Origin: Acidovorax radicis
GTDB lineage: Bacteria > Pseudomonadota > Gammaproteobacteria > Burkholderiales > Burkholderiaceae_C
Length of the DNA stretch: 64,000 bases
Direction of reading: 5' to 3'
Assembly (NCBI RefSeq): GCF_020510705.1
Contig: NZ_CP075184.1
Coordinates: 1,736,001-1,800,000, forward strand
The notes beneath the pieces were generated by a model. The model saw only the letters and a list, made by a program, of their open reading frames with translations, had not been told where the DNA came from and did no database searches. This document shows positions 40,117 through 47,249 of this stretch, one piece after another. Within the stretch, counting starts at the first letter, position 1. Every line of letters begins with the position of its first letter. Made by a program: the position numbers and the translations under genes.

Positions 40117-40635
40117 TCACTTTGAGGCGCCCTTGGACGCGGCAGATGGTGGAAGCGAGGATTGCGCTTGTGTGCGCGTGCTTGGCACTGGTGTTGCAAT
40201 GCTTTGCACTGGCGCTGACGCTGCTGCGGGTCTTTGAGGATCCAGAGTCACAGCTATCGGCAAGGGCGCACGTACTGGCACCGGCGTACTGGCTTCTACC
40301 TGAGTGGGTTTGTTCAATGCCCATTGATCCACCGACACTACGGCCTGAACGATGCCAGCAAGTAAGGCCACTACAGCGATGACGAGTGCGAGCCTGCTCT
40401 CTCGCTTCGCCTGCTGGTTCTGCTCCTCGCTCATGCGGACGATCAGGAGCGTTCGTACCGTCTCGCAGATTTGGGGGAAGCTCGCGGCGCCGAAATGCGT
40501 GAAGGCGTTTGGCCGCGACAGCATGACGGCGAAGCGTTCGAGTTCCTTCTTTGAGCTTCTCGATATGTCCCCACCGCCGAATAGATGGCTCAGTTCGAGG
40601 TATTCGGCTTCTGAGAACGAACGAGATGCGGCCAT
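40117..40635 (-). CDS. Integron cassette gene A: membrane-anchored protein of unknown function
   Basis: A 172-residue protein with an N-terminal helical soluble part (about 1-75), one transmembrane segment (about 83-103, LALVIAVVALLAGIVQAVVS) and a long Pro/Ala/Ser-rich tail (about 112-172) that would extend on the far side of the membrane. I do not recognise the family. The start lies 14 bp after attC site 2 and the stop 28 bp before attC site 1, the compact packing of an integron gene cassette. No good ribosome site precedes the ATG. GC content is lower than in neighbours. Confidence 0.7.
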   Translation of the reverse strand: MAASRSFSEAEYLELSHLFGGGDISRSSKKELERFAVMLSRPNAFTHFGAASFPQICETVRTLLIVRMSEEQNQQAKRESRLALVIAVVALLAGIVQAVVSVDQWALNKPTQVEASTPVPVRAPLPIAVTLDPQRPAAASAPVQSIATPVPSTRTQAQSSLPPSAASKGASK

Positions 40636-40648
40636 GTGGATCTTCGAC

Positions 40649-40706
40649 GGCTAACGCCTAAATTAAGCGGCGGGCGAAGCCCGTCGGCTTGAATGCATTG
40701 TTGGGC
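40649..40706 (-). repeat. Integron attC site 2 (downstream of cassette B)
   Basis: On the minus strand this 58-bp element begins GCCCAAC, ends GTTAGCC, and contains CATTCAAGC paired with GCTTAAT-type boxes and a CGGGC-GAA-GCCCG hairpin. The layout closely matches class 1-type attC sites such as those of aadA cassettes (from memory). It separates the two cassette genes. Confidence 0.82.
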
Positions 40707-40712
40707 CAATAG

Positions 40713-40958
40713 CTACTCGCCAGTTGTGTTGGTTCTTATATTCAACTTCCACCGAATTTTTCCTTGCGCCGCTGTGTGCTGATGGTGGTTTTGCGGCGGA
40801 AAAGGATCGTCGCTGTTTGAAGTGATTTCTCGCTTGCAGCCTTGACATATGTAGATGCCTGAAACTGGAACCTTGTCACCCGGTTCGTATGTGGTCGTCC
40901 ACCATTCCTTGCTAGGCTCAATTTCTTTAAGAACAGAATGCTTGGCGTAACTAGACAT
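40713..40958 (-). CDS. Integron cassette gene B: small zinc-ribbon-like protein
   Basis: An 81-residue soluble protein. The centre reads GDKVPVSGIYICQGCKREIT, with a C-x-x-C knuckle (Cys39 and Cys42) and downstream His residues in PPQNHHQHTAA that could complete a metal site. The GxxxPxSGIY pattern recalls small YjzC-like or cassette-borne proteins of unknown function. AGGAGG lies just upstream of the ATG at 40958. The stop is 7 bp before attC site 2. No other domain is recognised. Confidence 0.72.
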   Translation of the reverse strand: MSSYAKHSVLKEIEPSKEWWTTTYEPGDKVPVSGIYICQGCKREITSNSDDPFPPQNHHQHTAAQGKIRWKLNIRTNTTGE

Positions 40959-41243
40959 GGCTTCCTCCTATTTAAGAATTTGTCTGCTTAAAGCCCAACG
41001 TGATGTATCCCGAAAACCTGCGGGATAAACTTGACCGTGCGAGATATTCTGGACACCGATTTCTCCCGGAAGTGGCTTGCAGCATAGGTTTTCAAGGGAT
41101 GAAATGTTCAAACGTACAGGTATAAAAATTCCGTGAAACCCGGCACGCATCAACTCGGCAAACTATAGCTTGCCGTAGGAAGACACCGGGATTTCCAACA
41201 ACCGCAGCGTGCAGCAAATCAACGGCAGCTTCCGGGTGGCGTT

Positions 41244-41281
41244 GTACAACGGCGCCTTTGGGCCCAAAACCGCCGTTGTAC
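41244..41281. repeat. 38-bp near-perfect palindrome
   Basis: GTACAACGGCG (41244-41254) pairs with CGCCGTTGTAC (41271-41281), and the centre TTTGGGCCCAAA (41257-41268) is itself a perfect palindrome. The left end also forms CGTTGTACAACG (41240-41251). The function is unknown; it may be a recombination site or protein-binding site. Confidence 0.6.
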
Positions 41282-41447
41282 CAAGCGGCCCACCATTGCC
41301 GAATGGCTCCACAAACCGCATGCGTCTGCCTGACTCGCATCACCGCCCGCTTTCTCCACACGCTGTAGCACTTGCTCCGACCAGCTCGGCGTGAACGGAT
41401 CTTTGCGGTTGCCCGCGTTTTTGTAGGTGGCTGCAAAAGGGCCGGTG

Positions 41448-41482
41448 TGCCTGCTGCCTGCTGCCTGCTGCCTGCTGCCTGC
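41448..41482. repeat. Tandem heptanucleotide repeat (TGCCTGC)5
   Basis: There are five exact copies of TGCCTGC in a row. It lies in non-coding DNA about 120 bp beyond the stop of the first TonB-dependent receptor gene. Confidence 0.95.
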
Positions 41483-41517
41483 TGGAGCCTACTGGCGGGT
41501 TGCCTCCGTTTTATATG

Positions 41518-41580
41518 GTTTGCTCATGCTTTGATAGCTTCTTGCGCTTTGTGGGTAAGCGCTAGAAGCCATTTTTACTT
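41518..41580. repeat. Interspersed hairpin repeat, copy D
   Basis: Contains GATAGCTTCTTGCGCTTTGT followed by GGGTAAGCGCTAGAAGCCAT and a T-run, matching the block order of copies A, B and F. It lies between the tandem repeat and the first receptor gene stop. Confidence 0.75.
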
Positions 41581-41601
41581 CAAATCCAACCCGCTGTTCC
41601 A

Positions 41602-43779
41602 TCAGAACCGGTAGGTGGACGTCAACGTATACGTCCGCGCCTGCCCGTAGAAGCAATCGCCCCGCGCCAGACATTGCGTGATGTGTACCTTGTCCGTCAG
41701 GTTGACCACGTTGAAGGCCACGCGCCAGTCGCCAGCGTCGTACGCCACCATGGCATCGGCCAGCGTGGCAGCCGGGGTGCTGATGGCGCTGGTGCCGCTC
41801 CATTGCGAGCCGGTGTAGCGCACGCCCGCACCCACCACCCAGCCGCCGCGCCCCTGGGCTGCAAAGCGGTGGCTCAGCCAGGCCGACGCCGTGTGCCTGG
41901 GCACGCTGGCCACGGGCTGGCCCTTGTCGCCTGCGTTGCTGCGGCTGATCTTGGCGTCGGTGAAGGCGTAGCCCACCGTGAAGTCCCACTGGCGGGTCAG
42001 GCTGGCCTGCACTTCGGCCTCGAAGCCGTTGACCTTCACTTCGCCGATCTGCAGGCTGTTGAGCGGGTTGGTGGGGTCGCTGGTCTTGCGGTTTTTTTCG
42101 CGCAGCTGGTACACGGCGGCAAACGCATTGATGCCCTGGCCTGGGGGTTGCCATTTCACGCCGGCCTCCCACTGCTCGCCGCGCTGGGGCTTGTAGGGGG
42201 TGCCATACGCATCAATCCCACCCAGGGGCTGGAACGATTCGGAATAACCCACATACGGCGCCCAGCCGCCGCCCATCTGGTAGGTGATGCCGGCGCGTTT
42301 GGTCCAGGCCTTGTTGTCCACGGCGGCGGCCGGGCGGCCTTCGGTATCGGTCTGGGCGCTGTCGTGGCGCAGGCCCAGCGTGGCGGTCCAGCGGTCCCAC
42401 TTGATCTGGTCCTGCAGGTAGAAGCCCAGCTGCTTTTGCACCACGTTGGGCTGGCGCACCAGCTGCGACGCGGTGGGCGGCGTGAAGTTGCCGTACACGG
42501 GGTTGTACACGTCGATGGAAGGTGCCACGGCGCTCCACGATTGCTGGCCGGTGTGGTTGCGCTGCACGTCCAGGCCTGCGAGCAGGGTGTGCTCCGCGCT
42601 GCCGGTTTTCAGTTGGCCTTCCAGCTGCGTGTCGATGAGCAGCATGCGGCCGGTGTTGACCTGCCAGGCAGCGTCCCGCACCACGGTGCGGCCATCGTTG
42701 TTGAACACGGGCCGGGCAGGTCGCCCCGTAGTCGCGTTGGCCGTGAAGCTGGTGTAGATGGTGCGGTAGTCCACCTCGCTCACAGTGCGGCGCAGGTTTT
42801 GGCGCACGGTCCAGTCGCTGTTCAGGCGGTGGCTGAACAGGTAGCCCCAGGAGTTGTTGCTGGTGTCATACGCGTCCCAGCCCGGCTCGCTGATGAAGGT
42901 GTTGCGCGGGATCTGTCCGTACGGGCTGGGCAGCTGCGTGCCTTGCCACGGGAAGAAGCCGATGAGCGAGCCGCTTTGGTCCTTCTGGTGCAGAGCCTGC
43001 AGCGTCAGCGACGTGTCGGCATTGGGCTTCCAGGTGAGCGAAGGCGCAAACACCACGCGGTTGTCATCCACATGGTCCACCTGCGTGCCGCTGTCGCGCC
43101 CCACGGCCACTAAGCGGTAAAGCCACTGGCCGTCCTGGTCGAGCGCGCCGGTCAGATCTGCCGCAATCTGCTTGCGTGCGTTGTTGCCCACCTGCACCTG
43201 CACTTCGCGCAGGGTGTCAGCCTGCGGGCGCTTGCTGGTGAGATTGAGCACCCCACCCACGCTGCCCTGCCCGTACAGCACCGAGGTGGGGCCACGCAGA
43301 AACTCCACCCGTTCCAGCGTGTAGGGGTCGGGCCGGCTGGTGTTGTAGGTGCCGTAGCTGCGCAGCAGGCCGTCCTGGTACTGCGACACATCGCCGCTGC
43401 GTGCCTTGAAGCTGTCCACGCGGCTGTCGAAATAGTTCGATACCGCGCCGGCGGTATACGCCGTCACCTGGCGCAGCGTTTGCACGCCCTGGGCTTCCAT
43501 CTGGTCGCGTGTGATCACGCTGATGGCCTGCGGGGTTTCGATGAGCGGCGTGTTGGTCTTGGTGGCGCTGAGCGCGCGTTTTGCCACAAAGCCCGTGACG
43601 GGGGCTGTGGGGCTTTGCTGCTCGCCGTCGGCATTGACGGTGACGGGGGCTAGCGCCTTCTCAGCCGTTGGTTCGGTGGTGCCAGTGGCCGTGGCCCGCT
43701 GCGCGTGGGCGGCGCCACACAGGGCCAGCAAGGCCGCGTGCGCGATGGCGGTGCGGCAGACGGTGATGCCAGGTTTCAT
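41602..43779 (-). CDS. TonB-dependent siderophore receptor 1
   Basis: A 725-residue outer-membrane ferric-siderophore transporter. The signal peptide ends AHAQ (about 26). The TonB box is probably APVTVNA (about 43-49). The plug domain starts at TPQAISVITRDQMEAQGVQTL and includes RVEFLRGPTSVLYGQGSVGG (about 139-158), and a 22-strand barrel ends with the terminal aromatic in YTLTSTYRF. There is no N-terminal signalling extension, so it does not use a FecI/FecR-type cascade. ATG at 43779 begins the signal peptide; upstream in-frame codons overlap the neighbouring gene and look non-coding. It is the last gene of the leftward unit starting near 51.0 kb. Confidence 0.93.
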   Translation of the reverse strand: MKPGITVCRTAIAHAALLALCGAAHAQRATATGTTEPTAEKALAPVTVNADGEQQSPTAPVTGFVAKRALSATKTNTPLIETPQAISVITRDQMEAQGVQTLRQVTAYTAGAVSNYFDSRVDSFKARSGDVSQYQDGLLRSYGTYNTSRPDPYTLERVEFLRGPTSVLYGQGSVGGVLNLTSKRPQADTLREVQVQVGNNARKQIAADLTGALDQDGQWLYRLVAVGRDSGTQVDHVDDNRVVFAPSLTWKPNADTSLTLQALHQKDQSGSLIGFFPWQGTQLPSPYGQIPRNTFISEPGWDAYDTSNNSWGYLFSHRLNSDWTVRQNLRRTVSEVDYRTIYTSFTANATTGRPARPVFNNDGRTVVRDAAWQVNTGRMLLIDTQLEGQLKTGSAEHTLLAGLDVQRNHTGQQSWSAVAPSIDVYNPVYGNFTPPTASQLVRQPNVVQKQLGFYLQDQIKWDRWTATLGLRHDSAQTDTEGRPAAAVDNKAWTKRAGITYQMGGGWAPYVGYSESFQPLGGIDAYGTPYKPQRGEQWEAGVKWQPPGQGINAFAAVYQLREKNRKTSDPTNPLNSLQIGEVKVNGFEAEVQASLTRQWDFTVGYAFTDAKISRSNAGDKGQPVASVPRHTASAWLSHRFAAQGRGGWVVGAGVRYTGSQWSGTSAISTPAATLADAMVAYDAGDWRVAFNVVNLTDKVHITQCLARGDCFYGQARTYTLTSTYRF

Positions 43780-43903
43780 GGTGTTGTTTCTCCGATGGTT
43801 GAAAAAGAGGTGCGGGTCCGAAGGCGACAGGCGGCGGTCATCACGCGCCTGGCTTCGGGCTGTGTGGTGGGGCGCTGGGGTGCTGGGGCGGCGCGCGTGG
43901 CCG

Positions 43904-46033
43904 TCAGAATGTGTAGTCCAGCGACACCTGCAGGCTGCGCGGCTGGCCTGGCACGACGGCGCCAAAGCCCGCCGTGGTGGCCGTGCCGTCCAGGTAGTAG
44001 CGGCGGTTGCCTGCGTTCTTCAGGTTGGCCTGCAGCCGCACGCCGCCTGCAAACTGGTAGCCCACGGCCAGGTCGACCACGGTGTAGCCCGGCAGGCGCC
44101 ATTGGTTGTCGTTGGCGGTGAACTTGTCGCCCTGTTGCACCAGGCCACCACCGACCCACAGGCCGGGCCATTGCGGCAAGCGGTACTGCGTCCACAGCGA
44201 TGCGTTGCGGCGCGTGGCCAGCGCAACGCGGTTGCCCACATTGGCTCCGGCCGTGGTGTCTGCCAGCACCTTGGGGTTCTGGAAGCTGGCCTGGGCTGTC
44301 ACCGTCCAGCCGGGGGTGATACGGCCTTGCAGCTCCAGCTCCACACCCTTGATGCGCTGGCGCGCGGTGAGCACTGAGTAGCCAGGGTGTCGCGGGTCGG
44401 TGGCGGGGGCGTTGGTCAGCTGCAGGTCAAACGCCGACACGGTGGTCATCAGGCGCTTGTCCAGCCATTCCTGCTTCCAGCCCACCTCCAGCTGCTTGCC
44501 TTCCGAGGGCGGGGCCGATTGCGCTCCCCACACCAGCGTGCCCGAGTTGGCCTGGAACGAGCGCGCATGGCTGGCATACAGCATGGTGCCAGGGCGAGGC
44601 TCCCAGCTGATCGCCGCACTCGGCTGTGTCTTGCTCACGTCGGTGACGGGCGTGGTGTAGGCGTCTTTGAAGCGGTCGTGGCGCAGGCCCAGCAACAGGC
44701 CGAAATCGCCCAGCACCATCCGGTCTTGCACAAACACACCGGTGTTGCGGGCGTCGGAGGAGAGCTTGCCCACGCCGGTGGAGGCCACGGGGGGCAACAG
44801 GCCTGTAACGGGGTTGTAGAGGTCGATAGCGCCTAGGTTGCCCGTGGTGCGCGCGCCGTAGAAGCCCGCAATGGCGCGCCAGTCCAACCCCGCCAGCATC
44901 GTGTGCTTGACCGCGCCGGTTTGCAGCTGCGCGCGCAGTTCAGCCAGTGCGGTGTCCGACGTGTAATTTTGTCCCGGCGCCATCCAGTAGGTGCGCGGCA
45001 CGCGGCCGTTGGTCACCGGGCCCATGGGCGACACGATGTTCACGTTGCGAAAGGTTTCGTTGCGCGACAGATGCACGCGACCTTCCAGCTGGTCCGAAAA
45101 ACGGTGCTGCAGCTCGGTGGAATAAAAGCGCAGATGGCCGTCGGTTTTCAACCACGGCTCGCCGTAAAACGCGCCCACCGGCAGCACGTCCGCGCTGCGT
45201 GGGTTCTTGGGGTCAGGCACGGCCAGCCCCGAGGTGGAGGTGCCGTCGATGCTTTGGGTCTCCGCCTGCGCGCGCCAGACGGTGTCGGGCGTGACCTGCC
45301 ACTCCAGGCTGCCTGCAATGCCTTGCTTGCGCGGGGTGTTGCCATCCACAAAACTGCCGCCCCGGCTGGCGCCGCCGTCGAGCCGGTAGCGCAGCGTGCC
45401 ATCGGCGTTGAGCGGGCCAGTCAGGTCAAACTCGGTACTGCGCCAGCCGTGGCTGCCGGCGCCAATCTTCACGGTGCGCAGCGGATCGGCTTGGGGCCGC
45501 TTGCTCACGTAGTTGACGAGGCCCCCGGGCGCGACCTGGCCAAACTCCAGCGCTGCCGGGCCCTTGATGACTTCCACCCGCTCGATGTTGAACAGCGGTG
45601 GGTCCAGCAGGTGGATGAACTTGGCGCCGTCGCGAAGGAAGTTGTAGGTGTTGTTGGCCCACAGCCCCCGGATGGAGAACTGCGAGTACGAGCCGTAGTA
45701 CTCGCTGCGCGACGAAACGCCCGAGGCATTGCGCAGCACATCGCGCTCGGTGGTGGCCATCTGCTGCTCCAGCAGCGCGTTGTCGATCACGCTGACCGAG
45801 CGCGGTGTCTCCAGCACCGACAGCCCCAGGCGTGAGCTGCTCTGGGCGCGGCGTGCGGGCGTGGCGGCAGCGCCCGCGGTCGAATCGACAACATCCACCT
45901 GGCGCAAGGAGGGCGCCGCTGCGGGCGGGTCGGCGGGGTCTGGCGCTGCGCTGGTTTGTGCCAGGGCGGTCCCGCACAGGACCAGCAGGGCGGCGTGGGC
46001 CACGGCGGTGCGCAAAAAATTCGGTTGTGTCAT
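43904..46033 (-). CDS. TonB-dependent siderophore receptor 2
   Basis: A 709-residue outer-membrane receptor with a signal peptide ending ALAQ (about 26), TonB box RQVDVVDS (about 44-51), and plug segments LETPRSVSVIDNALLEQQM and RVEVIKGPAALEFGQVAPGG. The barrel ends with LQVSLDYTF. It belongs to the same family as receptor 1 but has diverged well beyond a recent duplication; the plug's FGQVAPGG variant is seen in ferrichrome/ferrioxamine-type receptors. Receptor 1 follows 124 bp later. The upstream gap holds a copy of the interspersed hairpin repeat. Confidence 0.93.
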   Translation of the reverse strand: MTQPNFLRTAVAHAALLVLCGTALAQTSAAPDPADPPAAAPSLRQVDVVDSTAGAAATPARRAQSSSRLGLSVLETPRSVSVIDNALLEQQMATTERDVLRNASGVSSRSEYYGSYSQFSIRGLWANNTYNFLRDGAKFIHLLDPPLFNIERVEVIKGPAALEFGQVAPGGLVNYVSKRPQADPLRTVKIGAGSHGWRSTEFDLTGPLNADGTLRYRLDGGASRGGSFVDGNTPRKQGIAGSLEWQVTPDTVWRAQAETQSIDGTSTSGLAVPDPKNPRSADVLPVGAFYGEPWLKTDGHLRFYSTELQHRFSDQLEGRVHLSRNETFRNVNIVSPMGPVTNGRVPRTYWMAPGQNYTSDTALAELRAQLQTGAVKHTMLAGLDWRAIAGFYGARTTGNLGAIDLYNPVTGLLPPVASTGVGKLSSDARNTGVFVQDRMVLGDFGLLLGLRHDRFKDAYTTPVTDVSKTQPSAAISWEPRPGTMLYASHARSFQANSGTLVWGAQSAPPSEGKQLEVGWKQEWLDKRLMTTVSAFDLQLTNAPATDPRHPGYSVLTARQRIKGVELELQGRITPGWTVTAQASFQNPKVLADTTAGANVGNRVALATRRNASLWTQYRLPQWPGLWVGGGLVQQGDKFTANDNQWRLPGYTVVDLAVGYQFAGGVRLQANLKNAGNRRYYLDGTATTAGFGAVVPGQPRSLQVSLDYTF

Positions 46034-46036
46034 AAT

Positions 46037-46090
46037 GCTATGTTTTTTATAGCTACTGGCGCTTGTGTATCAAGCGGTAGGCGGCAATTG
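46037..46090. repeat. Interspersed hairpin repeat, copy E
   Basis: TTATAGCTACTGGCGCTTGT followed by GTATCAAGCGGTAGGCGGC matches the family block order. It lies immediately upstream of the receptor 2 start codon, on its leader side. The rest of the 280-bp gap up to the DUF4198 gene shows no gene or clear site. Confidence 0.72.
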
Positions 46091-46313
46091 GATGCTAAAC
46101 AGCGGGCCTGAAACGGCCTGCTTGAACCCGCTGGCGTCATTGGCTGGCTGTGGCAGGAAGGCGGGCCGTCGGCAGTCGTGCAGTGAAAGCAGCGCGTGGC
46201 GGGCCCCCAGGTGTGGTGGTGCCGGGCGGACTGCAGCGCCGGTGAGCACCGGGCTGTTGGCTGCGCCGCCGCCCGGCGCAGCGGGTGTGCGGCGTGGCGG
46301 CGGTCGCTGTGGC

Positions 46314-47048
46314 TCAGTGGGCCTTGGGGGGCGCTGGCAGGGCGGGCGATGCCATGCCGTCGGCCAGCACAAAAGTCAGCGTGGTCACGTAGCTGGCTTC
46401 GCCGTACTTCTCGCCCAGGGCTTCCCCGGGGGTCTTGTCGCTGTGCTTCACCTCGGCCACGTACTGGCCCTTCCAGGGGGTGACGAAGGTCACGATGCCG
46501 TCCTCACCCGCCTCGGCTTCGCGCGTCCAGCCCGAGGGGGCTGCCAGCTGCACCTTGGCCTTGGGCAGCGGCGCGCCCTTGTAGACCACCTTGAACTCGC
46601 CGGGCTTGCCGGTGGGCACCAGGTCCAGCGGCGCAGTGGGCGCCACGGCTTGCGTCAGGCCCGCCACCCAGCGGGCCGAGGGCTGCCAGTACATCGCGGG
46701 CAGGTTGCGCTTGCTGCGGTCGATCAGCGGGTAGGTGGCGGCGGCGAACAGCGTGTCGGGCGTGCCGGCCACGGTGTAGAGGAAGCCGTCCTTGCCCAGC
46801 TGGCCGTCCACGCGCTGCGCGGCGGTGCCGGTGCGCTGCTCGAGCGCGGGCACGCCCTTGAACTTGTCCAGCGAGCCCGGCGAGGTCTCGCGCAGGTTTT
46901 CGTTGAACTCGCCAAAGTGCAGGCGGGCCTGGCCGCCCGCGTTCTCCAGCCACACCTGGTGGGCGTGGGCGGTGGTGACTGCGGTGAGGGATGCACAGGC
47001 GAGCAGGGCGGCAAGCACAGGGGCCTTGAGGCGCAGGGACGAGGACAT
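46314..47048 (-). CDS. DUF4198 domain periplasmic protein
   Basis: A 244-residue exported protein with a signal peptide ending AHAHQ (about 28-31), then the DUF4198 pattern: HQVWLENAGGQARLHFGEF at the mature N-terminus, and a later Ig-like beta domain with VQLAAPSGWTREAEAGEDG and FVTPWKGQYVAEVKH. DUF4198 proteins are found with metal-uptake TonB-dependent receptors and are thought to bind metal or ligand in the periplasm; proof is lacking. The mature N-terminal histidine could be a metal ligand. It lies between receptors 3 and 2 in the same orientation, fitting an accessory role in uptake. Confidence 0.85.
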   Translation of the reverse strand: MSSSLRLKAPVLAALLACASLTAVTTAHAHQVWLENAGGQARLHFGEFNENLRETSPGSLDKFKGVPALEQRTGTAAQRVDGQLGKDGFLYTVAGTPDTLFAAATYPLIDRSKRNLPAMYWQPSARWVAGLTQAVAPTAPLDLVPTGKPGEFKVVYKGAPLPKAKVQLAAPSGWTREAEAGEDGIVTFVTPWKGQYVAEVKHSDKTPGEALGEKYGEASYVTTLTFVLADGMASPALPAPPKAH

Positions 47049-47249
47049 GGCAGTTTCCTTTCGGTGGTTTCAACAAAAAATGGCGGGCACGCAGCGCTGT
47101 GCGCCCCCGCGCATTGCGGGGGCGGCATCACTGTGCGAAAGGGGTGGCTGCCTGCGCCCGGTAGTCAGGCGCTGGGTGGCTTTGTGGCGGTGCGCTGCGT
47201 TCGGATGAGCGCGCCGCTGGGGCAGGGGGCTATGTGGGGGCCGGTGGCG

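Larger units (their letters stand above)
40959..41601. other. 643-bp region without a supportable gene, next to integron cassettes
   Basis: Between cassette B and the first TonB-dependent receptor no gene has convincing start, ribosome site and composition. The region contains a TATCCCG/CGGGATA dyad near 41018-41035 next to GCCCAAC at 40992-40998 (a possible decayed attC end), a 38-bp palindrome at 41244-41281, a heptanucleotide tandem repeat and one interspersed hairpin repeat. On the minus strand an ATG-less open stretch runs through about 41210-41445; I recognise no homology in it. Confidence 0.5.

Noticed and set aside
41244..41281. The 38-bp palindrome as a third attC site
   Set aside because: Too short for an attC, and the outer boxes contain a T where the GTTRRRY consensus needs a purine.
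41092..41436. A 114-codon minus-strand frame next to the cassettes
   Set aside because: No ribosome site, it crosses the nested palindrome, and the translation shows no recognisable domain.
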